From positions 1 through 63,431 of the forward strand of contig NZ_JALGBX010000037.1 of the NCBI RefSeq assembly GCF_022808175.1: a DNA stretch of 63,431 bases, written 5' to 3'. Origin of the DNA: Streptomyces sp. AP-93 (GTDB lineage: Bacteria > Actinomycetota > Actinomycetes > Streptomycetales > Streptomycetaceae). Shown piece by piece: positions 43,702 to 52,680 of the stretch. The position numbers were made by a program, and so were the translations under genes. Position 1 is the stretch's first letter, and each line of letters opens with the position of its first letter. A model generated the notes under the pieces. The model did no database searches, was not told the origin of the DNA, and saw nothing but the letters and a program-made list of their open reading frames with translations.

Positions 43702-43764
43702 GTTCGTGTCCTTACGTCTCGTCGGGGTCTTCTGGGGTGCGTGCTGAAGCGGCGGGCGCTCCGT

Positions 43765-44475
43765 TCACCCGGTCTGCTTGGGGGAGGGCTGTTCCTCGCT
43801 GGCGGCAGCGAGGGTGTCGCGGGACTTGCTGGAGGCCCGATAGGCGTCCAGCGACGTCACCGTGCCGTCCTGAGAGGTGGAGTAGGTGAAGACCGCGAAC
43901 TCGCCCTTGGCAGCGCTGTTCTGATCCGGTCCAACGCGGATTGGATCGAGCTGGGCCACCCCCGTGTAGGAGTAGTTCAGTCCCTGCGCCCGACTCACAT
44001 CAATGTCCAGATCAGCAAGCGTGTACGTCGCCCCAGCGCCCTTTGCGGCTCCGGTCGCCGTCATCCAGTCCGGCACGAACTCGGTGAGTACCCGGGACTC
44101 GTGGTCGAGGAAGCCGTAGCGGGCGTCGAGCAGCATCTGCTGCTCCTTGACGGTCCGGGTCGACGCCGAACTGTCGGTGAGACTGAGCAGAAGGGACCGG
44201 CCCGTCGCCCTGTCACGGTTCACCCGCTCGATGTCCATGCCCGGCAGCTGGGCCAGCAGCACAGCGTGTTGCGTCGCCAGCTTGGTCTGGGCGTCGCCGA
44301 GGTTGCCTTCGAGCTTCTGGACCAGTGCATCAGCCTGGGTGTCCGTCGCGGCCGGGCCGTCGCTGAGCAGGCTGGAGCCAAGCGTGAACACCGAGAGCGC
44401 GAGTAGCGCCCCGGTGCCACCGAGCAGGATCTTCCCGGCGTGCTGGCGCAGCTTGTCCTTGATCTCCTCCTTCAC
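43765..44475 (-). CDS. Single-pass (bitopic) protein of the transfer operon
   Basis: 236 residues. A short basic N-terminus and one membrane span (ILLGGTGALLALSVFTLGSS) precede an extracytoplasmic domain of about 190 residues with a helical stalk (ALVQKLEGNLGDAQTKLAT) and a beta-rich head. GTG 44,475 overlaps the previous stop (GTGA) and has GGAGG upstream. The layout is that of VirB8/TcpC-type scaffold proteins, but sequence similarity is not evident. Confidence 0.6.
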   Translation of the reverse strand: MKEEIKDKLRQHAGKILLGGTGALLALSVFTLGSSLLSDGPAATDTQADALVQKLEGNLGDAQTKLATQHAVLLAQLPGMDIERVNRDRATGRSLLLSLTDSSASTRTVKEQQMLLDARYGFLDHESRVLTEFVPDWMTATGAAKGAGATYTLADLDIDVSRAQGLNYSYTGVAQLDPIRVGPDQNSAAKGEFAVFTYSTSQDGTVTSLDAYRASSKSRDTLAAASEEQPSPKQTG

Positions 44476-45260
44476 GGCGCCTTCACCTCCTGCTTCAGGC
44501 CCTCGCCCGTGGCCGTCGTGCCGGTCTGGATGTTCACGAACGCCTTGCGGACCAGGCCGTAATCGGCGCGGGCCCAGGCCAGCACCGCCGGTTTCACGCC
44601 CGCACCCGTCCCGGTCTCCATCGCCAGCCAGGTCACCGTGATGGTGCTGTCGGCGTTGACCAGGTAGGGCACCTGGGCGATCCACTCAAAGCCGGAGTTG
44701 AAACTCATCGGGATCCCGACGCCAGCCGCCACGTCCTTGTCACTGGCGAGCAGATACCACGGCCCCATATCCGCCTGGTGCACCGAAGGGGTGAAGTAGG
44801 GGATGAGGTTGCGAAGCGTCGACTGAGACGTCGCCGTGCCGAGCTTGCCGCCATCTGCCGCAACGCTGGGAGTCAGGTAGCGGTAGTCGTTCTGCAGCTT
44901 CGCGACCTGACCAGCCGCAGTCAGGGCCGCGGTCAGACCACGCTCGGCGTCGTCGGCCTTCGGCAGCGCCGCCGTCTTCGCCTCAGTGATCCTGATCTGC
45001 TCCTGCAGAGAGGAGATCTCCGGCGCAGCCGTATCGTTCACCGCGCCCTGACCGCCGGAGAACCCCGCGGAGAGTACGAAGCACAGCAGTGCGCCCACAC
45101 CCATGCTCACGCAGGCCACGAGGGTGCGCTTGCGCAGGCCGTCTGCGGGCTCCGTCTGCTCAGGAGTATCCGCGCCCTCCGGCGAGGACGCGGACGTCGC
45201 GACGAAGCACGTCTTGCGCACCGCGCCCCCACCCGACTCACCGGTCTGTGTCGATGCCAT
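44472..45260 (-). CDS. Bitopic protein of the transfer operon
   Basis: 262 residues. Cytoplasmic 48 residues, then a span (TLVACVSMGVGALLCFVLSA), a coiled stalk (SSLQEQIRITEAKTAALPK) and a beta-rich outer domain (GPWYLLASDK, FEWIAQVPYLVNADSTITV). ATG 45,260 was chosen over TTG 45,287. Overlaps the next gene by four bases. Resembles its three neighbours in plan; a VirB8-like scaffold role is inferred. Confidence 0.6.
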   Translation of the reverse strand: MASTQTGESGGGAVRKTCFVATSASSPEGADTPEQTEPADGLRKRTLVACVSMGVGALLCFVLSAGFSGGQGAVNDTAAPEISSLQEQIRITEAKTAALPKADDAERGLTAALTAAGQVAKLQNDYRYLTPSVAADGGKLGTATSQSTLRNLIPYFTPSVHQADMGPWYLLASDKDVAAGVGIPMSFNSGFEWIAQVPYLVNADSTITVTWLAMETGTGAGVKPAVLAWARADYGLVRKAFVNIQTGTTATGEGLKQEVKAP

Positions 45261-45334
45261 TAGTCCCCAACTCGCCGTTTCACTCAAATATCAGAACAAC
45301 TCTATCAATAAGGCGAGTCGAAAGGGAGTCCGGA

Positions 45335-46036
45335 TCATTTTGAATAGCGAGTCTCGCCACTCGCTGGGGTACCGGAGGGATTCGAGACCTTGCCCTGGTC
45401 GTCGACCGTGACGAAGAGCAGCGCGCGCCGGTGTGCCGTGACACTGGCTTTGCTCGCCTTGTTCTGCGATGCCGCGTCGGAAGTGACCTCGACGTCGGCC
45501 AGGACGGCGTAGGTGTAGACGCCCGCCTTGGCGTCGATGACCTCGATGTCCGTATCCGCGCCGAGGGCCGAGTTCAGGCCGACCGTGTCGATGTAGTAGT
45601 AACGCCGCCCTTGGGAGTCCTCGTTGAACCGTGATGGAGGCATGAATGACTTCAGGAACCTCTCGTTCTCGGTGAGGCCGAACCGGCTCTTCAGGCTCTC
45701 GCGTGCCGCCTCGTAGCTCCGTCCCGAGTCCCACGTGAAGGCCATCGAGAGCAGCGACTTGATGCGCTCACCGTCGGTGCTCAGCCGGTTCTGGCTGACA
45801 CCCAGGGCCGCCATAACGTCCGAGTTCACCTGGGCGGTGTTCTTCTTCTGGATGCCTGCCAGCTGTCCCTCGACGTCGTTGATCTGGGCTTCCTGCTCAG
45901 CCAGGGCCGCGTGCTGGCTGCTCCAGGTCATGCTGGCAACCGTTGCGACGACCGCGAGGACCGCTGCTGTCACCAGGACCGAGAGGTTGCGCCGGAAGGA
46001 TCCCCGCCGCATGGGTGCTGCCGTCTGCTCCGTCAT
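45335..46036 (-). CDS. Bitopic protein of the transfer operon
   Basis: 233 residues. One span (LSVLVTAAVLAVVATVASMT) near the N-terminus is followed by a stalk (EQEAQINDVEGQLAGIQKK) and an outer domain with many aromatic and strand-forming residues (GRRYYYIDTVGLNSALG, VYTYAVLADVEV). Its ATG overlaps the stop of the upstream gene (ATGA). Same plan as the genes on either side. Confidence 0.62.
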   Translation of the reverse strand: MTEQTAAPMRRGSFRRNLSVLVTAAVLAVVATVASMTWSSQHAALAEQEAQINDVEGQLAGIQKKNTAQVNSDVMAALGVSQNRLSTDGERIKSLLSMAFTWDSGRSYEAARESLKSRFGLTENERFLKSFMPPSRFNEDSQGRRYYYIDTVGLNSALGADTDIEVIDAKAGVYTYAVLADVEVTSDAASQNKASKASVTAHRRALLFVTVDDQGKVSNPSGTPASGETRYSK

Positions 46037-47016
46037 CGCTTCCCGTCCTTCTTCTGTGTGCCCGTGTCGCTGAGTTCAGGGACTGCGGGCCCAGCCGGCA
46101 TCTTGGTCGCGCGGTTCTCGTACTGAGCCCCAGCGGCAGTCACCACGAGCGCCAAGTGCTCGAAGGCCCCCGTCGGCCCGTTGCGCACGTAGCGCGCGCT
46201 CGCCCAGGCGAGCACCTCGCCGCTTTTCGTGTCCCGGCACAGCCAGACGACCTTTGCCTGGCTTGTCGCGCCCGAGCCGTCCTTCGCGCTCAGATCGGGC
46301 ATCACCGTCTCGGCCTTCCATGCGTACGTGCTCGGGGCAGCTGCGGTCTGACCGTCGTAGCGGATGTACCAGGCGTGGCGCGGATCGATCTCGGTGGTCG
46401 CATCGAACGGCGTCAGCGACGAGGTGCTGTACGCCTCCTTGTCACTGACCAGAAAGGAGCCCTTGCTGAACAGCGGGGCCATGTCCCGGCGGTGCTTGAT
46501 GATCTCCAGCGTGGCCTGGTTCGGAGCCCCGTTGTTCGGGCTGGGTTGAACGCCGGCCTGGTAGTACAACGTGGCGAAGGTCTGCTCTCCGGACGCGACC
46601 TTCTTCGCATCGGCGGCTGCCGCCTCGGTGAGCTTGGACAGCTGCGCGCCAGCGTCAGCCGTCACGGGCGTGGACTGGGCGTCATCCAGATGCTCCTTGA
46701 GCTGGGTGATCTGGACCTCATTGTCCGCCGCGCTCGCCTTGAAGCTCTCGCCGGCCACGCCGGTGGCGACGACCAGGGAGAGGATCCCGACCCCCATCAC
46801 CGCGGTCATGCTGCGTCGGATCAGATGCGCGTTGTCCTCCGGCCTGCGTGCCTGGACCCGTTCGCGCTGGCGCATCGTCCAGCCTGCGAAGCGCTCTTCG
46901 AGCTCAGCTCCGGTGACCTTCTTGCGTGTCTTCGGTGCCGCGGGCTTCTCCTCGGACATCGACCCGGCCTCCCGCTCGGGACTCGTGCTCTCGGACCCGT
47001 CATAGATTGTCGTCAC
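46033..47016 (-). CDS. Bitopic protein of the transfer operon
   Basis: 327 residues. GTG 47,016 was chosen because TGAGGAG lies eight bases upstream, while GTG 47,025 directly abuts that site. A charged cytoplasmic region of about 70 residues, a span (SMTAVMGVGILSLVVATGVA), a stalk and an outer domain (AWYIRYDGQT, AKVVWLCRDTKSGEVLAWA) follow. It is the first of four similar consecutive genes. Control region at 47,040-47,100 carries TATAGACT and CGAATGCC on the minus strand. Confidence 0.6.
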   Translation of the reverse strand: MTTIYDGSESTSPEREAGSMSEEKPAAPKTRKKVTGAELEERFAGWTMRQRERVQARRPEDNAHLIRRSMTAVMGVGILSLVVATGVAGESFKASAADNEVQITQLKEHLDDAQSTPVTADAGAQLSKLTEAAAADAKKVASGEQTFATLYYQAGVQPSPNNGAPNQATLEIIKHRRDMAPLFSKGSFLVSDKEAYSTSSLTPFDATTEIDPRHAWYIRYDGQTAAAPSTYAWKAETVMPDLSAKDGSGATSQAKVVWLCRDTKSGEVLAWASARYVRNGPTGAFEHLALVVTAAGAQYENRATKMPAGPAVPELSDTGTQKKDGKR

Positions 47017-47039
47017 CGAACGCACTCCTCACTCCATGT

Positions 47040-47100
47040 TGCTCTCATAAACGACTCAAGTCTATACAGAAAGGCATTCGTGACCGAGTTTGAATCTATT
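47040..47100 (-). promoter_or_regulatory. Control region of the bitopic-protein operon
   Basis: The minus strand reads CGAATGCCTTTCTGTATAGACT, here split as CGAATGCC and TATAGACT (a fair -10), then TGAGTCG. The same GAATGC and TAGACT words appear before other element genes. Confidence 0.45.
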
Positions 47101-47154
47101 CAATAAGGGTGTAGGGAAGCGAAGCTGACACGCAGGGCCTACGCCGGACATGAA

Positions 47155-47188
47155 GAAGCCGGTGCCCAGGTCGCCCGGCACCGGCTTC
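47155..47188 (-). terminator. Terminator after the peptidoglycan-hydrolase gene
   Basis: GAAGCCGGTGCC (47,155-47,166) pairs perfectly with GGCACCGGCTTC (47,177-47,188) around a ten-base loop, 26 bases past the stop. Confidence 0.8.
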
Positions 47189-47213
47189 TCGCTCCCAGGT
47201 CAGGTGCAGACCA

Positions 47214-49424
47214 TCAGACCGTCTTGATCTTGTCGGAGGGGAGCATCGAATCCGACATGTCCACGAACTTCCAGCCCTCGGCAGCCATCCGCGCCGCACT
47301 GTCGACGCGAACCCGACCCATGTAAGCGCAGTAGCCGGCCTCGCCGAGGATGACCTTGTCGCCCTGGACGCCGAGCACCACGAGAGTGTGGCCGGCGGGG
47401 GCCGAGCCCGGGCTGGAACCCACCGAGTAGGCCGCCGGGGTCGAGGACATCTGCTTGCCGGTTTCCCTCGCAATCGTGTACGCCGTCTCCTTGCCGTCGC
47501 CGGCCGGGTAGGTCTGGAACGTCGTGTACTTGTTCACGAAGTAGGTCGAGAACGACACGCAGTTCATCGCGTGGTTGCCGTTGCAGGAACCCGGGCCGCC
47601 GCCCGGACCGTACCGGTCATCCAGGAACTTCCCACCCTCCATGTTGAAGAGGTCGACGAGCGCCTGAGCCTCCTCCTGAGTCATTCCGCCGTCCGTCAGC
47701 GAGACGGAACTGCCGCCCTTGGAGGCGCAGTTGCCCCGGATCGTATTGATCCCGTCCACGATGTTCTCGATGATCCCGCCGACGATGCTCTCGACGACGC
47801 CCACGATCGAGCTGTCGACCGACCAGCCGCTCATCTTGCCGAACCACATCTCGGCCTTGTCGCCGCGTGCGGCGAGTCCGGCCGCGCCGTCAGCGGAGCG
47901 CTCCCAGTTCTCGTGGAAATGCAGCGCTGCCGCACGCGGTGAGCCCTGCGACTTCTTGAGCATGTCCTTGAAGACCGTGACATCGCCCGGGTTGTCACCA
48001 TCGACGATGAAGGCCAGCTGAGCCTTGATCGTGAACCAGTCGACGCCCTTGCTCTGCGCGTACTGGCGCAGCAATGTGTTACGGCCGAAAGTCCACTGCC
48101 CGAGCCCGATGCCGTTGTCCGTGTTCTCCGCGGCGCTGGCCTTCGCGGCGGTCATGGCGTACGTCCCTGCGGGGAAGTTCTGCACGCTGGTCGGATCGAT
48201 CCCGGACTCTTGTGACCAGTTGCCGAGGATGCCTGCGATGTTGTCCTTCGGCATCCCCCAGCTGCTGAGTACCGAGTAGATCTCCTTGGCGTTCTTCTCC
48301 ACGTCCGCCGGGACGGTGGCCCCGGAGCCGTTGCCGACGCTCCCCGCGTTGACGACGCACGCTGTCCCGTTCGCGTTGATGCGGCCCTCGGTCTGTGCGA
48401 TCGAGCTGAGGACGCCGGTGAGGACCGTGCCCAGCAGGGCCAGGCTGGCCGTCATCGCCGCTACGCCCGACATCGCGGCGGCGACAGGGGCTGTCGTTGC
48501 CGTGACGGTGATGCCCAGGGCCGTTCCGGCCGCGTTGGCTATGTAGCTGCCGATCGCCATAAACGGCGCAGCGATCGCGTGGCCGATCGTCTTGAGGATG
48601 TGGACGAAGAGTGTCCATAGCAGCTTCCCGGCGTTGACGGCCATCGCCATGGCGGCAAAGAACATTGACTTGAGCCAGTTCAGGAAGGCCATGGCCATGA
48701 CCACGCCCATGGCCGGCGGAGCAGCAGCCGCACCACCACCGACGGCGACGCCCTTGGCCACCTTCGAGCCCAGGCCGTCGTCGTCCTTCGACGCACCGCG
48801 CTCGTAGCCCGTGCCGCCGGCACCCAGCTCGCGCTGGTTGGCCAGCTTGGCGTCCGGGCCGCCACCGGTGACCTTGGACGCGCCCTTGATCGCGTCCTGG
48901 GCCCCCTCGATGCCGACGTTCTTCGCTGCGCCAACGGCAGCTCCCGGGAGCCCGCCGGTCTGTGCGCCGGCCACGGCACCGGAGACGGCAGCTCCCGCGT
49001 AACGCCCGGCGTGACGGCGGGTCGCACTGCTGCCGTCTCCCTCGATCGCCTTCTGGGCCGCGCCTCCGGCCATGTTCCCGGCGACGCCGTTCATGCCCTG
49101 CTTGATCTTCGACCCGGCATTCGCGGCACCGGCCGCTTCACCTGCGGTCTCTGCGGTAATTGCCGCGTCCGGCATCTTCGACGCGGCCTCCGGCATCTTC
49201 GGCGCAGTGTTCGCCGCACCAGAAGGACCAGAAGAGTCAGCTGCCGGGGTCGGGAGCTGCTTGGGTACGCCGGTCTTGCCCTCGGGAGGCCTCTCGATGC
49301 CCTCCTCAGGGCCGAGACCCTTGGTCCCGCGACCCTGCCGGGGCATCCTCTGACTCACCGACGCGCTCGGCTGGTCCCTCGGCTTCCCCTTCTTGGGACT
49401 CCGACTCGGCTTGTCGGTGGCCAT
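47214..49424 (-). CDS. Membrane-bound bifunctional peptidoglycan hydrolase of the T4SS
   Basis: 736 residues. A polar Pro/Gly/Ala-rich cytoplasmic region (1-220) is followed by several hydrophobic helices (about 230-345). A phage-tail-type lysozyme domain follows: GILGNWSQESGIDPTS with catalytic E406, and GIGLGQWTFGRNTLL. The C-terminal domain is CHAP (NHAMNCVSFSTYF, C622, and AGHTLVVLG with the histidine). Lysozyme plus CHAP behind membrane helices is the plan of Gram-positive conjugation hydrolases such as TcpG. It should open the cell wall for the transfer channel. The multi-span region could also do the VirB6-like job. Confidence 0.85.
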   Translation of the reverse strand: MATDKPSRSPKKGKPRDQPSASVSQRMPRQGRGTKGLGPEEGIERPPEGKTGVPKQLPTPAADSSGPSGAANTAPKMPEAASKMPDAAITAETAGEAAGAANAGSKIKQGMNGVAGNMAGGAAQKAIEGDGSSATRRHAGRYAGAAVSGAVAGAQTGGLPGAAVGAAKNVGIEGAQDAIKGASKVTGGGPDAKLANQRELGAGGTGYERGASKDDDGLGSKVAKGVAVGGGAAAAPPAMGVVMAMAFLNWLKSMFFAAMAMAVNAGKLLWTLFVHILKTIGHAIAAPFMAIGSYIANAAGTALGITVTATTAPVAAAMSGVAAMTASLALLGTVLTGVLSSIAQTEGRINANGTACVVNAGSVGNGSGATVPADVEKNAKEIYSVLSSWGMPKDNIAGILGNWSQESGIDPTSVQNFPAGTYAMTAAKASAAENTDNGIGLGQWTFGRNTLLRQYAQSKGVDWFTIKAQLAFIVDGDNPGDVTVFKDMLKKSQGSPRAAALHFHENWERSADGAAGLAARGDKAEMWFGKMSGWSVDSSIVGVVESIVGGIIENIVDGINTIRGNCASKGGSSVSLTDGGMTQEEAQALVDLFNMEGGKFLDDRYGPGGGPGSCNGNHAMNCVSFSTYFVNKYTTFQTYPAGDGKETAYTIARETGKQMSSTPAAYSVGSSPGSAPAGHTLVVLGVQGDKVILGEAGYCAYMGRVRVDSAARMAAEGWKFVDMSDSMLPSDKIKTV

Positions 49425-49482
49425 GTCGTTTTCCTTTCCGGCTCAATGCCAGGTAGGGGGATGTATCACCTACTCGCTGCAC

Positions 49483-50787
49483 TCAATGCAGCGTTGTGAG
49501 GAAGTTCTTGTCGTCGCGGATGGTGCTGTTGGACTGCACGTCCCGCAGGTTCACGTCCAGTCGGAGTAGGTCGAGCGAGAGGTCCGACTCGTACTGAGGC
49601 TTGTTCTTGGAGTAGTTCTGATACGCCTGTGAGAGGTTGTTCATGATGTTCATGAGTGGGCGCATCGTCACGTCAGAGGACTGGTAGTCCCTGGTGAGGC
49701 TGGTGCCGTCCGAGAGGATCCACTGCATATCTGAGATCTGCTGGTTTGTCGGGTCCGAGCCCCCATCACGCTTCTTGGTGAAGAACTGGGCATAGCTCTG
49801 TCCGGCTGGCACCAGGGCGTCGAGGTAGCCGTCGTAGACGTTGCCTGCACGCCAGTTGAGGTCGAAGCCGCCCGGGGCGACGTGCTTGGTCTGCAGCGCC
49901 AGCGTCGAGACGCCGTCTTTGGCCTCGGCCGAGGAGACACCCGTGATCTGGTCGGTGGCGATCGAGACCGGAACGGTCGGCGGACGCAGGAACAGGCCGT
50001 CGATCTTCGTCATCTGTAGGTCGGATGTATAGGACTGGATCTGCGTCAGATTCGTGCGCATCTCGACGAGCTTTTGGTCCAGGGCATCCCTGGCCTCGGC
50101 CTCCTTCTCCTTGAGCGCGACCTCGTGATAGGCCTGCGCAGGGTCGAAGGTCAGAGCGTCGAGCGCCGCGATCTTGTGGACCCCGGACGCACCGGGGTTG
50201 AAGAAGACCCGCCACTGGTCGTACTTGGAGAAGGTCTCGTCGCCGGCCAGCTTGCCGCTGCTCTGCGTCTGCTTCGCTCCGGGAGTGGCGAGTTCGGCGT
50301 TTGCGCGGACCGTCAGGTTCAACACCTGTCGGTCGAAGGGCTGGTCGGCGTTCAAGAGGACCCCGACGTAGCCGGTCGAGCCGAAGGCGTAGAAGGAGCC
50401 CTTGATCCCGTTGGTGCTGACCGGCTCGCTGTCCAGCGAGGTGTCCGATCCGAGCAGGAACGCCTTGTAGTCCGCGGCGTTGTACGAGATCTGAGCGGTC
50501 GGGCTGAAGTGCATCATCACGAGCGCCTTGTTGCCGCTCTTGTTGGTATAGACCCCGTCGACGGTGCCGTCGAGATTCGTCTTCGACGTCTTGAAGTCAC
50601 TGGTGTACAGCGCCGTCTGCGACAGCGAGTCACGTCCCGCCTGGTACACCGAGGCCCCCGATGCGCTGATCACGATCGTGCCCGTGACTGCGAAGACGCC
50701 GAAGAACACGCCAAAACGCTCGATCGCGTGGTGCGAGTCGAGCTTGAACTTCCTGCTGAAGGCCAATGCCTTGTCCTTGATCCCCAC
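49483..50787 (-). CDS. Bitopic protein with large extracytoplasmic domain
   Basis: 434 residues from GTG 50,787 (GAGAGAG upstream). One span (FGVFFGVFAVTGTIVISASG) lies near residue 27; the remaining 385 residues are outside. A beta-rich part (NKALVMMHFSPTAQISYNA, FYAFGSTGYVGVLLNADQP) is followed by helices and another strand-rich block. No family is recognised. Position next to the hydrolase suggests a channel or surface component. The longer frame to 51,354 is upstream noise. Confidence 0.62.
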   Translation of the reverse strand: MGIKDKALAFSRKFKLDSHHAIERFGVFFGVFAVTGTIVISASGASVYQAGRDSLSQTALYTSDFKTSKTNLDGTVDGVYTNKSGNKALVMMHFSPTAQISYNAADYKAFLLGSDTSLDSEPVSTNGIKGSFYAFGSTGYVGVLLNADQPFDRQVLNLTVRANAELATPGAKQTQSSGKLAGDETFSKYDQWRVFFNPGASGVHKIAALDALTFDPAQAYHEVALKEKEAEARDALDQKLVEMRTNLTQIQSYTSDLQMTKIDGLFLRPPTVPVSIATDQITGVSSAEAKDGVSTLALQTKHVAPGGFDLNWRAGNVYDGYLDALVPAGQSYAQFFTKKRDGGSDPTNQQISDMQWILSDGTSLTRDYQSSDVTMRPLMNIMNNLSQAYQNYSKNKPQYESDLSLDLLRLDVNLRDVQSNSTIRDDKNFLTTLH

Positions 50788-50924
50788 GTTCTGCTCTCTC
50801 TCGTGCCTGCGCTGTGCTGCGGGCCCGGATATGGCGAACCGGGCCGGAGGAGGCCTGCACCTCAACCGACCCGGTTCGCTCGACGCCTCTGTCCCCGGTC
50901 GTGTGCACGGTCTGTGACGGCCTC

Positions 50925-51317
50925 TTACTTGGAGGGGCCGCTCAGGAACCCGCTGACCTGATCGGCGGTCGCGACGATCACCGTGCCGCCGCCGAGGTCC
51001 GTGATGGTCTGCTGGCCGCCGGAGCCGATCGTCTCGATCAGTGACCACCCGCCGGTGGTCAAAGCTCCGCCGACGAGAATGAGGAGCGCGACCGTGCCCC
51101 AGCCCTGCTGATTGCCCGCGGACTGTGGGTTGGCCATCAGCTTCTTGATCAGGAGCACGCCGCCCCAGATCAGGCCGACAACACCGAGCAGCATGAGCAG
51201 CAGGCCGCCCCAGTCTTGGATCTGAAACTTGGCGTTCTGCAGAAAGCTCGTCAGGTCCCAGGCTGCGCTCGGCAGGGAGGTCTGCGTGAGAACGGCTGCC
51301 TCGTAGATCGTCGTCAT
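50925..51317 (-). CDS. Small two-span membrane protein, VirB2-like by layout
   Basis: 130 residues from ATG 51,317. Two hydrophobic helices (WGGLLLMLLGVVGLIWGGVL and WGTVALLILVGGALTTGGWS) flank a short loop, the size and topology of VirB2/TrbC pilins or their Gram-positive counterparts. No cleavable signal peptide is clear. It is the first gene of the transfer operon after the control region. The VirB2 idea rests on topology alone. Confidence 0.6.
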   Translation of the reverse strand: MTTIYEAAVLTQTSLPSAAWDLTSFLQNAKFQIQDWGGLLLMLLGVVGLIWGGVLLIKKLMANPQSAGNQQGWGTVALLILVGGALTTGGWSLIETIGSGGQQTITDLGGGTVIVATADQVSGFLSGPSK

Positions 51318-51377
51318 GATTCTTTTCCATCCCCTTTCGAATCGTCGGCGGCATGCCAGTGAGTCACGAGATGGCAA

Positions 51378-51739
51378 GTGCAGCTAGCCCACTCGGATGA
51401 GCACTGGTGGAAGGCTCGATTGGTCGGTGACCTGATGTCGACCGCCCCGCCGACTCGTATATGTGTACATCTGTAATGGCTAATCTACCTCATTAAGTCG
51501 ATGGATTGCAGAGGTGTCGAAAGGTCTATCGACAAGCAATCGGGAGGGACTCGGAAACGAGGCGAATCGACGTCGCGATGCGTGATCGCAGGCCGCGGTG
51601 TGCTCCTGTGGAAGGCGCAGTGTGGGATGTGTAATGTGCTGCCCCAGCACTGCTGCGACGCTGGCCTGCTCGTTTTCGAGGCGGGCCACCCCCACACGCC
51701 CCGCCGATCGCGATCTTGACCAGGAAGTGTCAAACCGAC
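51378..51739. promoter_or_regulatory. Divergent control region between transfer operon and XRE regulator
   Basis: 362 bp without a gene. Contains TGTCGA-aaggtcta-TCGACA (51,515-51,534), which on the minus strand includes TCGATAGAC and CTTTCGAC, both recurring element words. GCGAT-gcgtg-ATCGC lies near 51,575. AT-rich stretches around 51,455-51,500 could hold promoters in both directions. It is the natural place for the XRE protein to bind. Confidence 0.5.
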
Positions 51740-52249
51740 ATGAACCCACTGCCCGGGGACCTTTTCGCCCGCCGACTTCGTCAAGAACGCGAACGCCTCG
51801 GCATCAGCCAGGCAGAACTGGCGCGCCGTATGGCCGCACTGCTTGGCACGAACGTTGACTCCACCGCCATCACGCGCATCGAGCAGCAGACCCGTGCGGT
51901 CAGGCTCGACGAGGCGGTCACCGCCGCCGAGGCTCTCGGGGTTCCTCTGATCACACTGGTCAGCGATAACTACGCCCGGGAAAACGAGGCTGAGATCCAG
52001 AGCCAGCTCGCCGAGCTCGCCCTCGCCGAGCAGGAGTGGGAGAGGCTGCGCCAGAAGATCCACCGGATCACCCAGACGATCCAGCAACTCTCCGCAGAGC
52101 GGGATGCCTTCCGCTCGCACGCGCTGGACGTCAACCCTGAAACCGCCGGCGACTACGAGCTCGACCCTGAGACCCAGGCCGCTCTCGATGTCCGGATGCG
52201 TGATGTCCGCAACAAGCCGGCCGGAGAGGTCGCAGGCTCAGGCGCATAA
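51740..52249 (+). CDS. XRE-family transcriptional regulator
   Basis: 169 residues. The helix-turn-helix is residues 8-70: FARRLRQERERLGISQAELA, with recognition helix near DSTAITRIEQQTRAVRLDEA. Then a coiled coil (EAEIQSQLAELALAEQEWER) of about 50 residues, and a short tail. It is divergent from the transfer operon, the usual position of a repressor of conjugation genes. ATG 51,740 has AGGAAG twelve bases upstream; TTG 51,716 is the alternative. Confidence 0.82.
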   Translation: MNPLPGDLFARRLRQERERLGISQAELARRMAALLGTNVDSTAITRIEQQTRAVRLDEAVTAAEALGVPLITLVSDNYARENEAEIQSQLAELALAEQEWERLRQKIHRITQTIQQLSAERDAFRSHALDVNPETAGDYELDPETQAALDVRMRDVRNKPAGEVAGSGA

Positions 52250-52680
52250 CGCTGTTGCGGGCAGCCGGGCTGCATTCCCGGTCGTAGGCGGTCACCGTCT
52301 CGGGTTTCCACCACCGGATGCCTCTGGCTGAACTCGCGGCCACGGGCCCGACATCGGACCACGACCGCGCCGGCCGTCGACCTAGTCCCTGGAGGGATCG
52401 AGCTCAGTGACCTGGAGCCCCTGGACGGCTGCCGCTGGAGGGGTGTGATGGGTCTGAGCGCGGCGCGTGATGCCGCAACGGCGCCAGGCGGACTTCGATG
52501 CCTGGGCGTCCTTCAATGTCCGGATAACCTTCAAGTTGGTTCCACGCCGCTCTCGTACGGGCGATCGCGGACTGAGGGGCGCTTCGCCCTTGAAGCGGAA
52601 GCTGCGATCTTCGCCCGGGTGGACGAGGGGCAACCCCCACATCGCCGAGATTCTCGAGCGGTACAGCTAGGCTCGTAGGC
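52250..52680. other. Gap with weak coding remnants
   Basis: A frame at 52,467-52,670 (+) ends with a protein-like PGWTRGNPHIAEILERYS but has no good start or ribosome site. It may be a gene end left by deletion. Nothing else is supported. Confidence 0.3.
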
